Virus record (IMG/VR): IMGVR_UViG_3300034105_001925
Span: 1-28,907 of that record
DNA from: a virus
Strand: one strand, 5' to 3'
Length of the DNA: 28,907 nt
The position numbers and the translations under genes were made by a program. The notes beneath the pieces are model-generated. The model saw only the letters and a program-made list of their open reading frames with translations, did no database searches and was not told the DNA's origin. Below are positions 10,452-16,745 of this stretch, piece after piece (position 1 is the first letter of the stretch; each line of letters opens with the position of its first letter).

Positions 10452-10547
10452 GACACACCCCCAAAAGGGGTTAAAATGTCAGTGCCCTAGGCTATAATTC
10501 TCAGTATAACAACAAACAAAGGACAGAAAATGAACACTAACACAATC
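10452..10547 (+). repeat. Duplicated promoter-leader-start module, copy 2
   Basis: Near-identical to 10222-10316 through the C4-A4-G4 hairpin, TGTCAG promoter, leader and first four codons, then diverges. Confidence 0.75.
10477..10498 (+). promoter_or_regulatory. TGTCAG-N10-TATAAT promoter
   Basis: TGTCAG (10477-10482), 10 bp, consensus TATAAT (10493-10498), 31 bp upstream of the start at 10530. Confidence 0.72.
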
Positions 10548-10670
10548 TACGCAACAGATGAAATCTGCTGGGCTATCGAAAATGACGATATTTGCGACGG
10601 CTTCGGTTGCGCTCCATGCTCAATCGAAATTGACGGAGAATTCACTCCCCTATATCGCTCAACTAACTAA
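10530..10670 (+). CDS. Small Cys-rich acidic protein, 46 aa
   Basis: Begins MNTNTIYATDEICWAIEND behind AAAGGACAG. EICW, DICDGFGCAPC gives four Cys, acidic overall. Unlike its neighbour beyond the shared N-terminus. Function unknown. Confidence 0.68.
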   Translation: MNTNTIYATDEICWAIENDDICDGFGCAPCSIEIDGEFTPLYRSTN

Positions 10671-10680
10671 GGATAAATAA

Positions 10681-10830
10681 ATGACTAAATATGAATTAAG
10701 AGAATTAGCAGTATCTCTCGCTAAAGAAAATCACGGTACAGATAAGTACGCTGTACTATGGGGAGCAGCCTCAGTGCTACTCACAGAAAAAGATTTACAA
10801 ATTATTATTAACGTATTGGAGAAAGAATAA
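10681..10830 (+). CDS. Small helical protein, 49 aa (paralogue of 8958-9107)
   Basis: Begins MTKYELRELAVSLAKENHG and matches the minus-strand paralogue at LAKE-x-HG and LWG-x-ASVLLTEKDL, the same length. GGATAA lies before the start. Probably a two-helix protein. Role unknown. Confidence 0.72.
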   Translation: MTKYELRELAVSLAKENHGTDKYAVLWGAASVLLTEKDLQIIINVLEKE

Positions 10831-11019
10831 ATGATAAACGCAACACTAACAAGCGTTACAGGTGGAACAAAAGTTATGGGTTTCACAACAAAAGAAAATC
10901 TAATCGAATTTATTGATAAGTACGCAGAAATTTTACCAATTGGAAATGCTGTAAATATAGACGCACCTCTCGCAGGTATTCACTCAGGCTGGATTCATGG
11001 TAAGGCTAAGAAAATTTAA
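10831..11019 (+). CDS. Hypothetical protein, 62 aa
   Basis: The ATG follows the previous stop directly, with GGAGAAAG upstream. MINATLTSVTGGTKVMGF, then ENLIEFIDKYAEILPIGNAV: alternating beta and helix. No family recognised. Last gene of the rightward early set before a possible terminator. Confidence 0.7.
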   Translation: MINATLTSVTGGTKVMGFTTKENLIEFIDKYAEILPIGNAVNIDAPLAGIHSGWIHGKAKKI

Positions 11020-11027
11020 AACGTGCT

Positions 11028-11056
11028 CACTATTTTTTAGTGTGTAGGTTTTTTTA
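11028..11056 (+). terminator. Possible intrinsic terminator
   Basis: CACTA/TAGTG around a T-rich loop, then GTGTAGG and seven T, 8 bp after the stop at 11019. The stem is short. Confidence 0.4.
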
Positions 11057-11134
11057 AATGTGTATCATACACAAATACAAAATATTCAGATTTTGTCCAA
11101 AACCACTTTATAAATTTTCAGGGGATAATTGTGC

Positions 11135-11140
11135 TACAAT
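11135..11140 (+). promoter_or_regulatory. Leaderless -10 box (TACAAT)
   Basis: TGC-TACAAT (extended -10), then exactly 6 nt to the ATG at 11147. No good -35 box. Confidence 0.6.
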
Positions 11141-11146
11141 AGGTCT

Positions 11147-11236
11147 ATGACCGATGACACATATACTGGAGATAACTGCTGTGCAGCATGCACATGTACT
11201 AATCCTCATTCTTCAAAACCACTACCTACAGAGTAA
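11147..11236 (+). CDS. Cys-rich microprotein, 29 aa (CCxxCxC)
   Basis: A 29-codon frame starts at the predicted leaderless site and carries NCCAACTCTNPH. The same C-C-x2-C-x-C motif recurs in the next gene. Such a motif could hold a metal ion. It ends 4 bp before the next ATG. Leaderless start plus motif sharing support it despite its size. Confidence 0.55.
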   Translation: MTDDTYTGDNCCAACTCTNPHSSKPLPTE

Positions 11237-11240
11237 TCTA

Positions 11241-11375
11241 ATGGCAATCCTAGAAAACCTTGAATACTCCTGGGATAAACCAGAACCACAATACGAATCT
11301 CTGGCTATGAAAATATTTTCAGATTTTTGTTGTAATGGATGTAGCTGTAAATCCGAATCAGACCATAACAAATAA
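11241..11375 (+). CDS. Cys-rich small protein, 44 aa (CCxxCxC)
   Basis: Begins MAILENLEYSWDKPEPQYE, with a helical middle and FCCNGCSCKSES at the end. I chose this start, not the longer frame from 11154, because it follows the upstream microgene directly. The shared CCxxCxC motif suggests the pair act or fold alike. No family known to me. Confidence 0.6.
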   Translation: MAILENLEYSWDKPEPQYESLAMKIFSDFCCNGCSCKSESDHNK

Positions 11376-11385
11376 GGTTTTTGTA

Positions 11386-11402
11386 TATAACGGTTTGTTA
11401 TA
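11386..11402. repeat. Inverted repeat between convergent genes
   Basis: TATAAC-GGTTT-GTTATA, 6-bp arms, in the gap between convergent genes ending at 11375 and 11441. It may terminate transcription weakly in either direction; there is no clear U-tract. Confidence 0.35.
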
Positions 11403-11440
11403 ATTAAAAATTTCGGGGAATATAAATTCTTTCTGGCCTC

Positions 11441-11635
11441 TTACCATTTACCAACTGGACATTTAGCATTTGCTAACATAGACTTAGCAGCCATAAAACA
11501 TCCACATTTCTTACATGTCTGGGTTTTAGGCCTAAACCAATCACAGGTTTTACAAATATCCAGGCGAAGTTCTTTTATATCTTTTTCAACTCTCGGCGAA
11601 CCATTAATTAAGTCAAAAGGGGTTACATCATCCAT
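11441..11635 (-). CDS. Four-Cys zinc-binding-type phage protein, 64 aa
   Basis: Begins MDDVTPFDLINGSPRVEK at 11635. LRLDICKTCDWFRPKTQTCKKCGCFMAAKS followed by KCPVGKW is a recurrent phage small-protein pattern with two C-x2-C pairs, found in many tailed phages next to fibre genes; I associate it with the DUF6171 type but cannot confirm. TATAAT ends exactly 6 nt before the ATG, so it is leaderless. It stands alone on the minus strand, divergent from the fibre genes. Confidence 0.8.
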   Translation of the reverse strand: MDDVTPFDLINGSPRVEKDIKELRLDICKTCDWFRPKTQTCKKCGCFMAAKSMLANAKCPVGKW

Positions 11636-11641
11636 ATACTT

Positions 11642-11647
11642 ATTATA
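11642..11647 (-). promoter_or_regulatory. Leaderless -10 box (TATAAT)
   Basis: TATAAT, 6 nt, ATG at 11635. Confidence 0.65.
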
Positions 11648-11684
11648 GCCTATAGGGAGGCTAGGAGCCGATTTAAGACATGTT

Positions 11685-11699
11685 TGGATCTTTGATCCA
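11685..11699. promoter_or_regulatory. Inverted repeat between divergent leaderless promoters
   Basis: TGGATC-TTT-GATCCA with further imperfect symmetry (GACAT on the left, ATGTTGTC on the right). It sits between the promoters at 11642 (left) and 11788 (right), so an operator is plausible. Confidence 0.45.
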
Positions 11700-11787
11700 T
11701 ATGTTGTCTAGGGTAGGGTTTGTTATCTCTATTTTCGGCGACTTCTATATTCCGTCGAATTTACATGATTGCTTATATAATGTTTGA

Positions 11788-11793
11788 TATAAT
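11788..11793 (+). promoter_or_regulatory. Leaderless -10 box (TATAAT)
   Basis: TATAAT, 6 nt, GTG start at 11800. Confidence 0.6.
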
Positions 11794-11799
11794 AGCTAT

Positions 11800-12072
11800 G
11801 TGAATATTCATAACTTTTTGACTTTAAGCAACACCACAGTTACCGAACTTACTCCGTCTAGCAACCATAGCGGAATTGACCTAACTATCCAGAATGTAAA
11901 TACATCTGGCTACCTATATGTCGGCGGAGCCAATGTCTCGTCTACTAACTACGGTTATAGAATTTCTCCAAACCATGCAATATCTTTTGAGATAGGTGCT
12001 AGAGGAAGAATGTATATTATTGCTTCTTCAAATGGATTAAACGCAGCAGTTATCAATATTGGTCTTGAGTAA
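11800..12072 (+). CDS. Small structural/fibre-associated protein, 90 aa, GTG start
   Basis: Starts with GTG at 11800, exactly 6 nt after TATAAT; an ATG two bases earlier is followed by an immediate stop. The Ser/Thr/Asn-rich beta-sandwich-like pattern (VTELTPSSNHSGIDLTIQNVN, YLYVGGANVSS, ISFEIGARGRMYIIAS) is typical of small phage virion proteins. It overlaps the next gene as TAATG, and the two probably work together. Confidence 0.68.
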   Translation: MNIHNFLTLSNTTVTELTPSSNHSGIDLTIQNVNTSGYLYVGGANVSSTNYGYRISPNHAISFEIGARGRMYIIASSNGLNAAVINIGLE

Positions 12073-12530
12073 TGGCACGTTTTACACATCCTGGCACTGA
12101 TGCGTATGGAAACGTACCTGGAACTATAATTGATTTTGTAGTTGCTGGTGGAGTCGTATCTGGAACTCAACCAACTTTTAATGGCGCTCCACTGTTCACA
12201 GGATCTTATTCTAGAATTGGCGATTTAGTTCATTTTCAAATTCAAGTAGATTTTGATAACATAACTTCATTTGGAGATGGTCAATATTATGTCAATCTTC
12301 CCTTCCCAGCAAGATATGGCTATCAAATAAGAGAAGGATGTGTTCACGATATTTCTACATCAAGACAATATTCTGTTGGAGGACATGTTTTTGCTGGCCA
12401 GTTGCAACTTGCATTAAACTTTACAGACACAAATGGAAGAGATACTGCATTTACACACAATACTCCATTTGCTTTAGCGGTACAAGATAACTTTCATGTT
12501 TCTGGAACATACATAGCAGAGCCAATTTAA
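12072..12530 (+). CDS. Probable virion receptor-binding/fibre knob protein, 152 aa
   Basis: Begins MARFTHPGTDAYGNVPGTI. Beta-rich, with YSRIGDLVHFQIQVDFDN and VNLPFPARYGY, a pattern common in the C-terminal knob domains of phage fibres and minor tail proteins. No signal peptide or membrane segment. Translationally coupled to the upstream gene. The virion role is inferred from composition and neighbours. Confidence 0.65.
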   Translation: MARFTHPGTDAYGNVPGTIIDFVVAGGVVSGTQPTFNGAPLFTGSYSRIGDLVHFQIQVDFDNITSFGDGQYYVNLPFPARYGYQIREGCVHDISTSRQYSVGGHVFAGQLQLALNFTDTNGRDTAFTHNTPFALAVQDNFHVSGTYIAEPI

Positions 12531-12543
12531 TCTTATATAATGA

Positions 12544-12549
12544 TATAAT
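12544..12549 (+). promoter_or_regulatory. Near-leaderless -10 box (TATAAT)
   Basis: TATAAT followed by 7 nt and the ATG at 12557. Confidence 0.5.
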
Positions 12550-12556
12550 AAACCTT

Positions 12557-12808
12557 ATGACTATACAAGACTGGGCTGCTTTAATTTTAAGCGTATTAAC
12601 CATAGTCGGTATTATGGCTGGCGGAATTAAATTTCTCGTAAAGCATTATCTGAGCGAACTTAAACCCAATTCAGGCTCATCGATGAAAGACCAGATTTCA
12701 AGGTTAGAAAATCGTATTAACGAAGCAGATGCAAAGCGATCAGATATGAATAGAAAATTAGATCATATGTATGATGTTCTTTTAGATTATATATCTAAAT
12801 CTAAATAA
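12557..12808 (+). CDS. Holin-like single-pass membrane protein, 83 aa
   Basis: Residues about 8-28 (ALILSVLTIVGIMAGGIKFL) form a membrane helix after a short N-terminus. Residues 43-80 form a charged coiled coil (ISRLENRINEADAKRSDMNRKLDHMYD). This layout is typical of small phage holins and of XhlA-like haemolysin/holin helpers. A secreted lysin gene lies 5 kb away. The lysis role is inferred from topology only. Confidence 0.6.
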   Translation: MTIQDWAALILSVLTIVGIMAGGIKFLVKHYLSELKPNSGSSMKDQISRLENRINEADAKRSDMNRKLDHMYDVLLDYISKSK

Positions 12809-12810
12809 TC

Positions 12811-13425
12811 CTACAAATTAAATTTACTATATGGCATTTTTTCACCATAGTAATTAATCTCAAAATCTTCAAATTTTTCATAAAAATCTTTTGAGTGCAT
12901 GAAGCAAGAAAAATCAATTAAAACCTTATCTAGATTATTATTTATAACTTCATTCCAAGTTGTCATAGATGTCCAATAATCATATTTCTTTTTACTGTTT
13001 TTAAAAGTATCTATTACATCTTTTAATAATTTATTTTCTTTTTTTGCATAATAGTTAGAGTTGTAAAAATATGGTGGTACATGTTTTACATCTTCAAAAA
13101 CTACCATATCTTGGTCATTATAGTTTGCAAGTATTTGATCTAACGGCATACTACATACAGAATCTATGTCAGCATAGACTCCTCCATTTTTATAGGTTAT
13201 GATATAACGCCAAATGTCTGCCTGTATTTGTGGCTTCACTTCCTTGTATATTTCATATAGCTCTAAATCTTCTTGCTTAACAAAGATTTCTCTTTCTTCG
13301 TGATCCATAAAAACATAGTTCCAACTTGGATTTAATTTTATCCATGTCTCAGAAGCTTTCTTTAATGTAATAGGAAGATCTTCAAATTTATAGTTATGTG
13401 TTTGGTATACTGTTTTATGTATCAT
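12811..13425 (-). CDS. GT32-type glycosyltransferase (DXD sugar-binding family)
   Basis: 204 residues. MIHKTVYQTHNYKFEDLP at the N-terminus is the IPKiIHQ-like first strand, and QADIWRYIITYKNGGVYADIDSVC contains the family core with the DXD motif (D86-I-D88) for sugar-nucleotide and metal binding. The family (Gly_transf_sug, Och1/TcdA-like) transfers hexoses. In a phage it may glycosylate virion fibres or alter host surface sugars to block superinfection. TATAAT ends 6 nt before the ATG, so a leaderless mRNA is likely. It is alone on the minus strand among plus-strand fibre genes, as an acquired cargo gene would be. Confidence 0.85.
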   Translation of the reverse strand: MIHKTVYQTHNYKFEDLPITLKKASETWIKLNPSWNYVFMDHEEREIFVKQEDLELYEIYKEVKPQIQADIWRYIITYKNGGVYADIDSVCSMPLDQILANYNDQDMVVFEDVKHVPPYFYNSNYYAKKENKLLKDVIDTFKNSKKKYDYWTSMTTWNEVINNNLDKVLIDFSCFMHSKDFYEKFEDFEINYYGEKMPYSKFNL

Positions 13426-13431
13426 TTAATT

Positions 13432-13437
13432 ATTATA
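13432..13437 (-). promoter_or_regulatory. Leaderless -10 box (TATAAT)
   Basis: TATAAT, 6 nt, ATG at 13425. The gene-free stretch 13426-13720 otherwise holds two copies of TTATAACTTTTT (13546 and 13583) and the small RNA candidate. Confidence 0.6.
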
Positions 13438-13638
13438 TCTTATATATAATATACTTAAAAACCTTAACTATAGTATATTCTTTTCTTTATATATTTTAAG
13501 TATAGCATAGACATTACTGGCTTTTGTATTGATACCCCGTTTTGAATTATAACTTTTTATAACAATTTATTAATATGCCTTTATTATAACTTTTTGTTAT
13601 TAAACTCTGTATATTCCTGGATTTTTAATAAAATAAGA

Positions 13639-13644
13639 TATAAT
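13639..13644 (+). promoter_or_regulatory. -10 box of the small RNA candidate (TATAAT)
   Basis: TATAAT, 6 nt, then the G that begins the hairpin at 13651, the same spacing as the leaderless promoters of this genome. Confidence 0.5.
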
Positions 13645-13650
13645 TTAAGA

Positions 13651-13702
13651 GCTAACACCTAGGTTCTACCCACCCCACCCATTGCGCCTAGGTGTTAGTT
13701 TT
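13651..13702 (+). ncRNA. Candidate 52-nt hairpin RNA with C-rich loop
   Basis: A perfect 12-bp stem, CTAACACCTAGG (13652-13663) with CCTAGGTGTTAG (13687-13698), encloses a 23-nt loop containing CCCACCCCACCC and is followed by TTTT. Its own TATAAT lies just upstream. C-rich loops are the hallmark of the actinobacterial 6C small RNA class, though this is not a copy of it. It may instead be only a terminator or leader element before the gene at 13721. Confidence 0.5.
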
Positions 13703-13706
13703 ATGG

Positions 13707-13712
13707 TATAAT
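13707..13712 (+). promoter_or_regulatory. -10 box (TATAAT) before 13721
   Basis: TATAAT followed by 8 nt and the ATG; near-leaderless. Confidence 0.5.
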
Positions 13713-13720
13713 CAATTATT

Positions 13721-14122
13721 ATGTGTACCCCTACAATTGATAAATATGGAGCTACTCCAGCAAATATTAAATGGACAGTAGTTCGTGGGGACAGCGCAAA
13801 CCTTAAAATTGAATTTTTTGAGGACGATGAAGTAACAGAATACGATACTACAGACTGGACTTACATTGCTACAGCCTATGATCCAAGTGGTCAAGTATTA
13901 GATGATCTTCCTGTTGTTTCTGGACTAGGTTATGGTGAAATTCAAGTATCATCTGGGACTACCGCAAATTGGGGTACAGCATACAGGTCTGTAGTAGCAG
14001 AACTTTCTTTTGATTTACAAGTTGTAATTCCAGCTGGTTCTGGAGAAGGCGAAGATACAACTTGGACTCCAGTTATTGGAACTATTTGTGTCCTTGGTGA
14101 TGTTAGTGGAACGAGCCTTTAA
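13721..14122 (+). CDS. Fibre-associated beta-sandwich protein, 133 aa (module RGD-S/T)
   Basis: Begins MCTPTIDKYGATPANIK. WTVVRGDSANLKIEFFEDDEV, DWTYIATAYDPSG matches modules in the genes at 14971 (YYRGDTAEFVI) and 18710 (IVTGDSAAFRIYVQDD). This is the type of N-terminal baseplate or upper-fibre module (BppU-like) that docks adhesins on the tail. It starts the first fibre set and overlaps the next small gene. Function by analogy. Confidence 0.7.
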   Translation: MCTPTIDKYGATPANIKWTVVRGDSANLKIEFFEDDEVTEYDTTDWTYIATAYDPSGQVLDDLPVVSGLGYGEIQVSSGTTANWGTAYRSVVAELSFDLQVVIPAGSGEGEDTTWTPVIGTICVLGDVSGTSL

Positions 14123-14205
14123 TGCCTGTTGTAAAAGTATCAACTCCACAAATTAATTTGCCACCTGTTATTAAAATTGGTAAAAAAACATTTAAGGTAA
14201 AATAG
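14122..14205 (+). CDS. Short linker protein, 27 aa
   Basis: A 27-codon frame overlapping the previous stop (TAATG): MPVVKVSTPQINLPPVIKIG then Lys-rich. It echoes the start of the larger gene at 15333 (MPEVLVSTDSITVVGPPNI), which also follows a beta-sandwich module. It may be a shortened version of that protein. Confidence 0.5.
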   Translation: MPVVKVSTPQINLPPVIKIGKKTFKVK

Positions 14206-14208
14206 TGC

Positions 14209-14946
14209 ATGTCAAAAAGCATGGACTTTCCAAAAAAGAAATATGCTGAGACAGTTCAGTTAACTCAAGAATCATTACAAGGAAACACAGAGTATATTGC
14301 CGTACCAGGAATGACTGGGGAAAAAGGTGATACAGGACCACAAGGACCTCCAGGGCCAGAAGGAGCTAGAGGGGAACGTGGACTTCAAGGCAAAGAAGGA
14401 AAGCCTGGTTTAGCAGGACCACAAGGGCCTAAAGGAGAACCTGGTAAAAGCAACGGTCAATCATACGAAAGCCAATCTGGTCAATATCCTGGGTGGGCTT
14501 ATTATGAAAATAAAAATAAAAGACAAATACATCTTGGTCCAAATAGAGGAGATGATGGTTGGGTAACATTATCAATAGATGAAGATTCTGATAATAATAT
14601 ATTGTTATTTCTTCCAATAGGAGGAGTTTCATTGTGGAATCAGAATACTGGCAGAATTAATTTTAAACAGCTAAAAATAGGGGCAAAAGTCGACATTAGA
14701 TATGACATTATTTTAAGCACAGATTCAAACAGCACAGAAGCTTGGATAAGAACGTATATCCCAAAAGTTGAATCACCAACAGGATATATAGGAATGTTAA
14801 AATATAAATATCCATACGAAATGTCATTTAATCAAACCCTCTATATAGATATATCAAAGATTAAATCTGAGGGTGGAATTATTCAAGCAAGAACAGATAG
14901 CGAAAGTACCATTATTTTAAAGGGCATGTATATATCAGTGTCTTAG
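14209..14946 (+). CDS. Collagen-like tail fibre/adhesin, 245 aa
   Basis: Residues 37-81 are 15 uninterrupted Gly-X-Y triplets, including GPP, GKP and GEP with Pro in the Y position that eukaryotic-type prolyl-4-hydroxylases modify. The C-terminal 160 residues are a beta-rich globular domain ([19 protein letters not shown]) probably binding the receptor. Trimeric collagen-like shafts are common in phage fibres. A prolyl-4-hydroxylase-like gene lies in the same plus-strand block at 27608. Start at 14209, 3 bp after the previous stop; no clear ribosome binding site. Confidence 0.85.
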   Translation: MSKSMDFPKKKYAETVQLTQESLQGNTEYIAVPGMTGEKGDTGPQGPPGPEGARGERGLQGKEGKPGLAGPQGPKGEPGKSNGQSYESQSGQYPGWAYYENKNKRQIHLGPNRGDDGWVTLSIDEDSDNNILLFLPIGGVSLWNQNTGRINFKQLKIGAKVDIRYDIILSTDSNSTEAWIRTYIPKVESPTGYIGMLKYKYPYEMSFNQTLYIDISKIKSEGGIIQARTDSESTIILKGMYISVS

Positions 14947-14949
14947 TGG

Positions 14950-14955
14950 TATAAT
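14950..14955 (+). promoter_or_regulatory. -10 box (TATAAT) with ultra-short leader
   Basis: TATAAT, then AGGAGG and the ATG at 14971; the predicted leader is only about 10 nt and is mostly ribosome binding site. Confidence 0.5.
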
Positions 14956-14970
14956 ATATTAGGAGGAATC

Positions 14971-15333
14971 ATGGCATTTCCAGGAACTTATAATTTTAAT
15001 TACTATCGTGGCGATACAGCAGAATTTGTTATTCAACCCAAAAACTCCAATGGAGAAGCATTTGATTTAACTGGTTATACTGCAAGCTTTAACATCGCTA
15101 CCGCAAGAGGGCCTATTGTAGCACCAGCAGTTTCTTACCCTGCAAACGCAGTAGTAAATGATGTAACAAATATTATAACTTGTAAAATTGTTCCATCAAC
15201 AGGAAGATCTTTAGCAGCTGGAACATATGTTTATGATGTTCAAATAACTAATGAAGCTCCAGACCCAGATGTTATATTTACACTTTTAACAGGAACAATT
15301 ACAGTAACAAATGATATTACAGGTGCTGGTTAA
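14971..15333 (+). CDS. Fibre-associated beta-sandwich protein, 120 aa (RGD-S/T module)
   Basis: Begins MAFPGTYNFNYYRGDTAEFVIQ behind a perfect AGGAGG. YRGDTAEFVIQPKN, FDLTGYTASFNIATA and a C-terminal FTLLTGTITVTNDI match the gene at 13721 in plan. Likely an upper-baseplate or fibre-docking module. It overlaps the next gene as TAATG and opens the second fibre set. Confidence 0.7.
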   Translation: MAFPGTYNFNYYRGDTAEFVIQPKNSNGEAFDLTGYTASFNIATARGPIVAPAVSYPANAVVNDVTNIITCKIVPSTGRSLAAGTYVYDVQITNEAPDPDVIFTLLTGTITVTNDITGAG

Positions 15334-15935
15334 TGCCTGAAGTATTAGTATCTACTGATAGTATAACGGTTGTAGGACCACCTAATATTGTTGAGGTATT
15401 AGTTGATATTGGTCCAACTGGAACTCGTGGCAATAGATTTATTGTTGGTTCTGGAGATCCAAATTTATCAACAGTAGATGGTGTTTTATTGTCAAACAAT
15501 TTAATCTTAAACGATATGTATATTAATACCACTCCAGGAGCAGACTATGGATATCTTTATCAATATGTAGCTGGGCTTAATAATACAAATCAATGGATTC
15601 AAGTTCTTGATATGAACCCCGTAATATATTCTGAAACACACCTAACAACCTATACTGCTGGCACAGCACAGATTAGTATTCCAATCTCTAACATTGTAAG
15701 TCAAACTTCACTAACAGCAGAAAACTTTAATATTCAATATAGTATTGCCCATTCAAATCCACTTGCCTCATCTATGTCTATACCAGCACTTGCTGGATCT
15801 GGAACAAACCTTGTAATTAATTTTAACGCAGTAGAGTACGACGACGATTCAGGACCAGCAGAATGGATTCCTTTAGATGGAACCGTAACTACCCATCTAT
15901 TTATATCAATAGTTGCAGGAATAGATGAGTCTTAA
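15333..15935 (+). CDS. Tail fibre protein with short collagen-like start, 200 aa
   Basis: Begins MPEVLVSTDSITVVGPPNIVEV, then DIGPTGTRGNRFIVGSGDPN. This pattern (GPTG-x-RG, then a DMYINTT and YQYV stretch) is widespread in phage fibre proteins. The C-terminal part is a beta sandwich (SIPISNIVSQTSLTAENFNIQYSIAHS). Probably part of the adhesin built on the preceding module. Confidence 0.72.
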   Translation: MPEVLVSTDSITVVGPPNIVEVLVDIGPTGTRGNRFIVGSGDPNLSTVDGVLLSNNLILNDMYINTTPGADYGYLYQYVAGLNNTNQWIQVLDMNPVIYSETHLTTYTAGTAQISIPISNIVSQTSLTAENFNIQYSIAHSNPLASSMSIPALAGSGTNLVINFNAVEYDDDSGPAEWIPLDGTVTTHLFISIVAGIDES

Positions 15936-15954
15936 TCACATTTTGTGATATAAT
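15935..15954 (+). promoter_or_regulatory. Palindrome overlapping a -10 box
   Basis: ATCACA-TTT-TGTGAT (15935-15949) is a perfect inverted repeat whose last base begins TATAAT (15949-15954). The half-sites are CRP-like but inverted in order, so a different repressor is possible. The gene at 15972 has GAGAGGTG as ribosome binding site. Confidence 0.5.
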
Positions 15955-15971
15955 TCTTAGAGAGGTGAATT

Positions 15972-16745
15972 ATGGCAATTGAAAGCATAGGTACTTTAGT
16001 ACCAACAAAAATTCCAGGTCTTGCTGACCCAGCTGATATTCAGGTTGCACTTAGAACATACCATTATGGATCTGATACCTTTAATACAGCTGAAACAAAT
16101 AAGGCAAACTTAGTCGTACCGTCAATTGCACATACACTTAATAGTTTACAGGATCAGATTACCGCTATTGACACAGGAGGATCACTTCAAGCCTCAAGCT
16201 TTAATGCAAAAGGTGATTTACTTTCAGCATCAGCAAATGACACCTTATCTGTTGTAACCGTTGGAGCTAACGGAACAATCTTAACTGCAAATAGCGCAAC
16301 AGCTTCTGGATTGTCATGGGCTACTCCAGCTGCAGCAACTGCTATAACTACGTCATCTTCTGTAACAGATGCAAGAATTTCCTGGGATACTACAAACAAA
16401 CAAATTCAAGTTGGTAATGGAACAAGCCTTTTAAATTTTCAACCTTTTAATGTAAATACAACTGCTAAGACTGCAGGGTATACATTTGTTTTATCTGATG
16501 CTAATACGCTAGTTCAAATGAATGGTGCTTATGCCTTTACCGTTCCACTTAATGCGACAGTTACGTATCCTATTGGAACTCAAATACATTTAATTGCACT
16601 TACAACAGGAGTTACGGTTTCATTTACTTCTGGTATTACTTCATATGCAACCCCAGGAGCAAAAATACGTGCAGCTGGATCAATGGCAACATTAATAAAG
16701 CTAAATACAGACACTTGGGTACTTGCAGGAGACTTGATTGCATAA
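15972..16745 (+). CDS. Tail fibre protein, 257 aa
   Basis: N-terminus MAIESIGTLVPTKIPGLADPADIQ; the middle has SFNAKGDLLSASANDTLSVV and VGANGTILTANSATASGLSWATP, motifs shared with the fibre at 19937 (AKGDLIVGSADDAVARL). The C-terminal 85 residues (FTVPLNATVTYPIGT, then TPGAKIRA and TWVLAGDLIA) match the C-terminus of the 740-residue fibre at 22267, a recurrent phage fibre tip domain. Function: host contact, by family. Confidence 0.82.
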   Translation: MAIESIGTLVPTKIPGLADPADIQVALRTYHYGSDTFNTAETNKANLVVPSIAHTLNSLQDQITAIDTGGSLQASSFNAKGDLLSASANDTLSVVTVGANGTILTANSATASGLSWATPAAATAITTSSSVTDARISWDTTNKQIQVGNGTSLLNFQPFNVNTTAKTAGYTFVLSDANTLVQMNGAYAFTVPLNATVTYPIGTQIHLIALTTGVTVSFTSGITSYATPGAKIRAAGSMATLIKLNTDTWVLAGDLIA

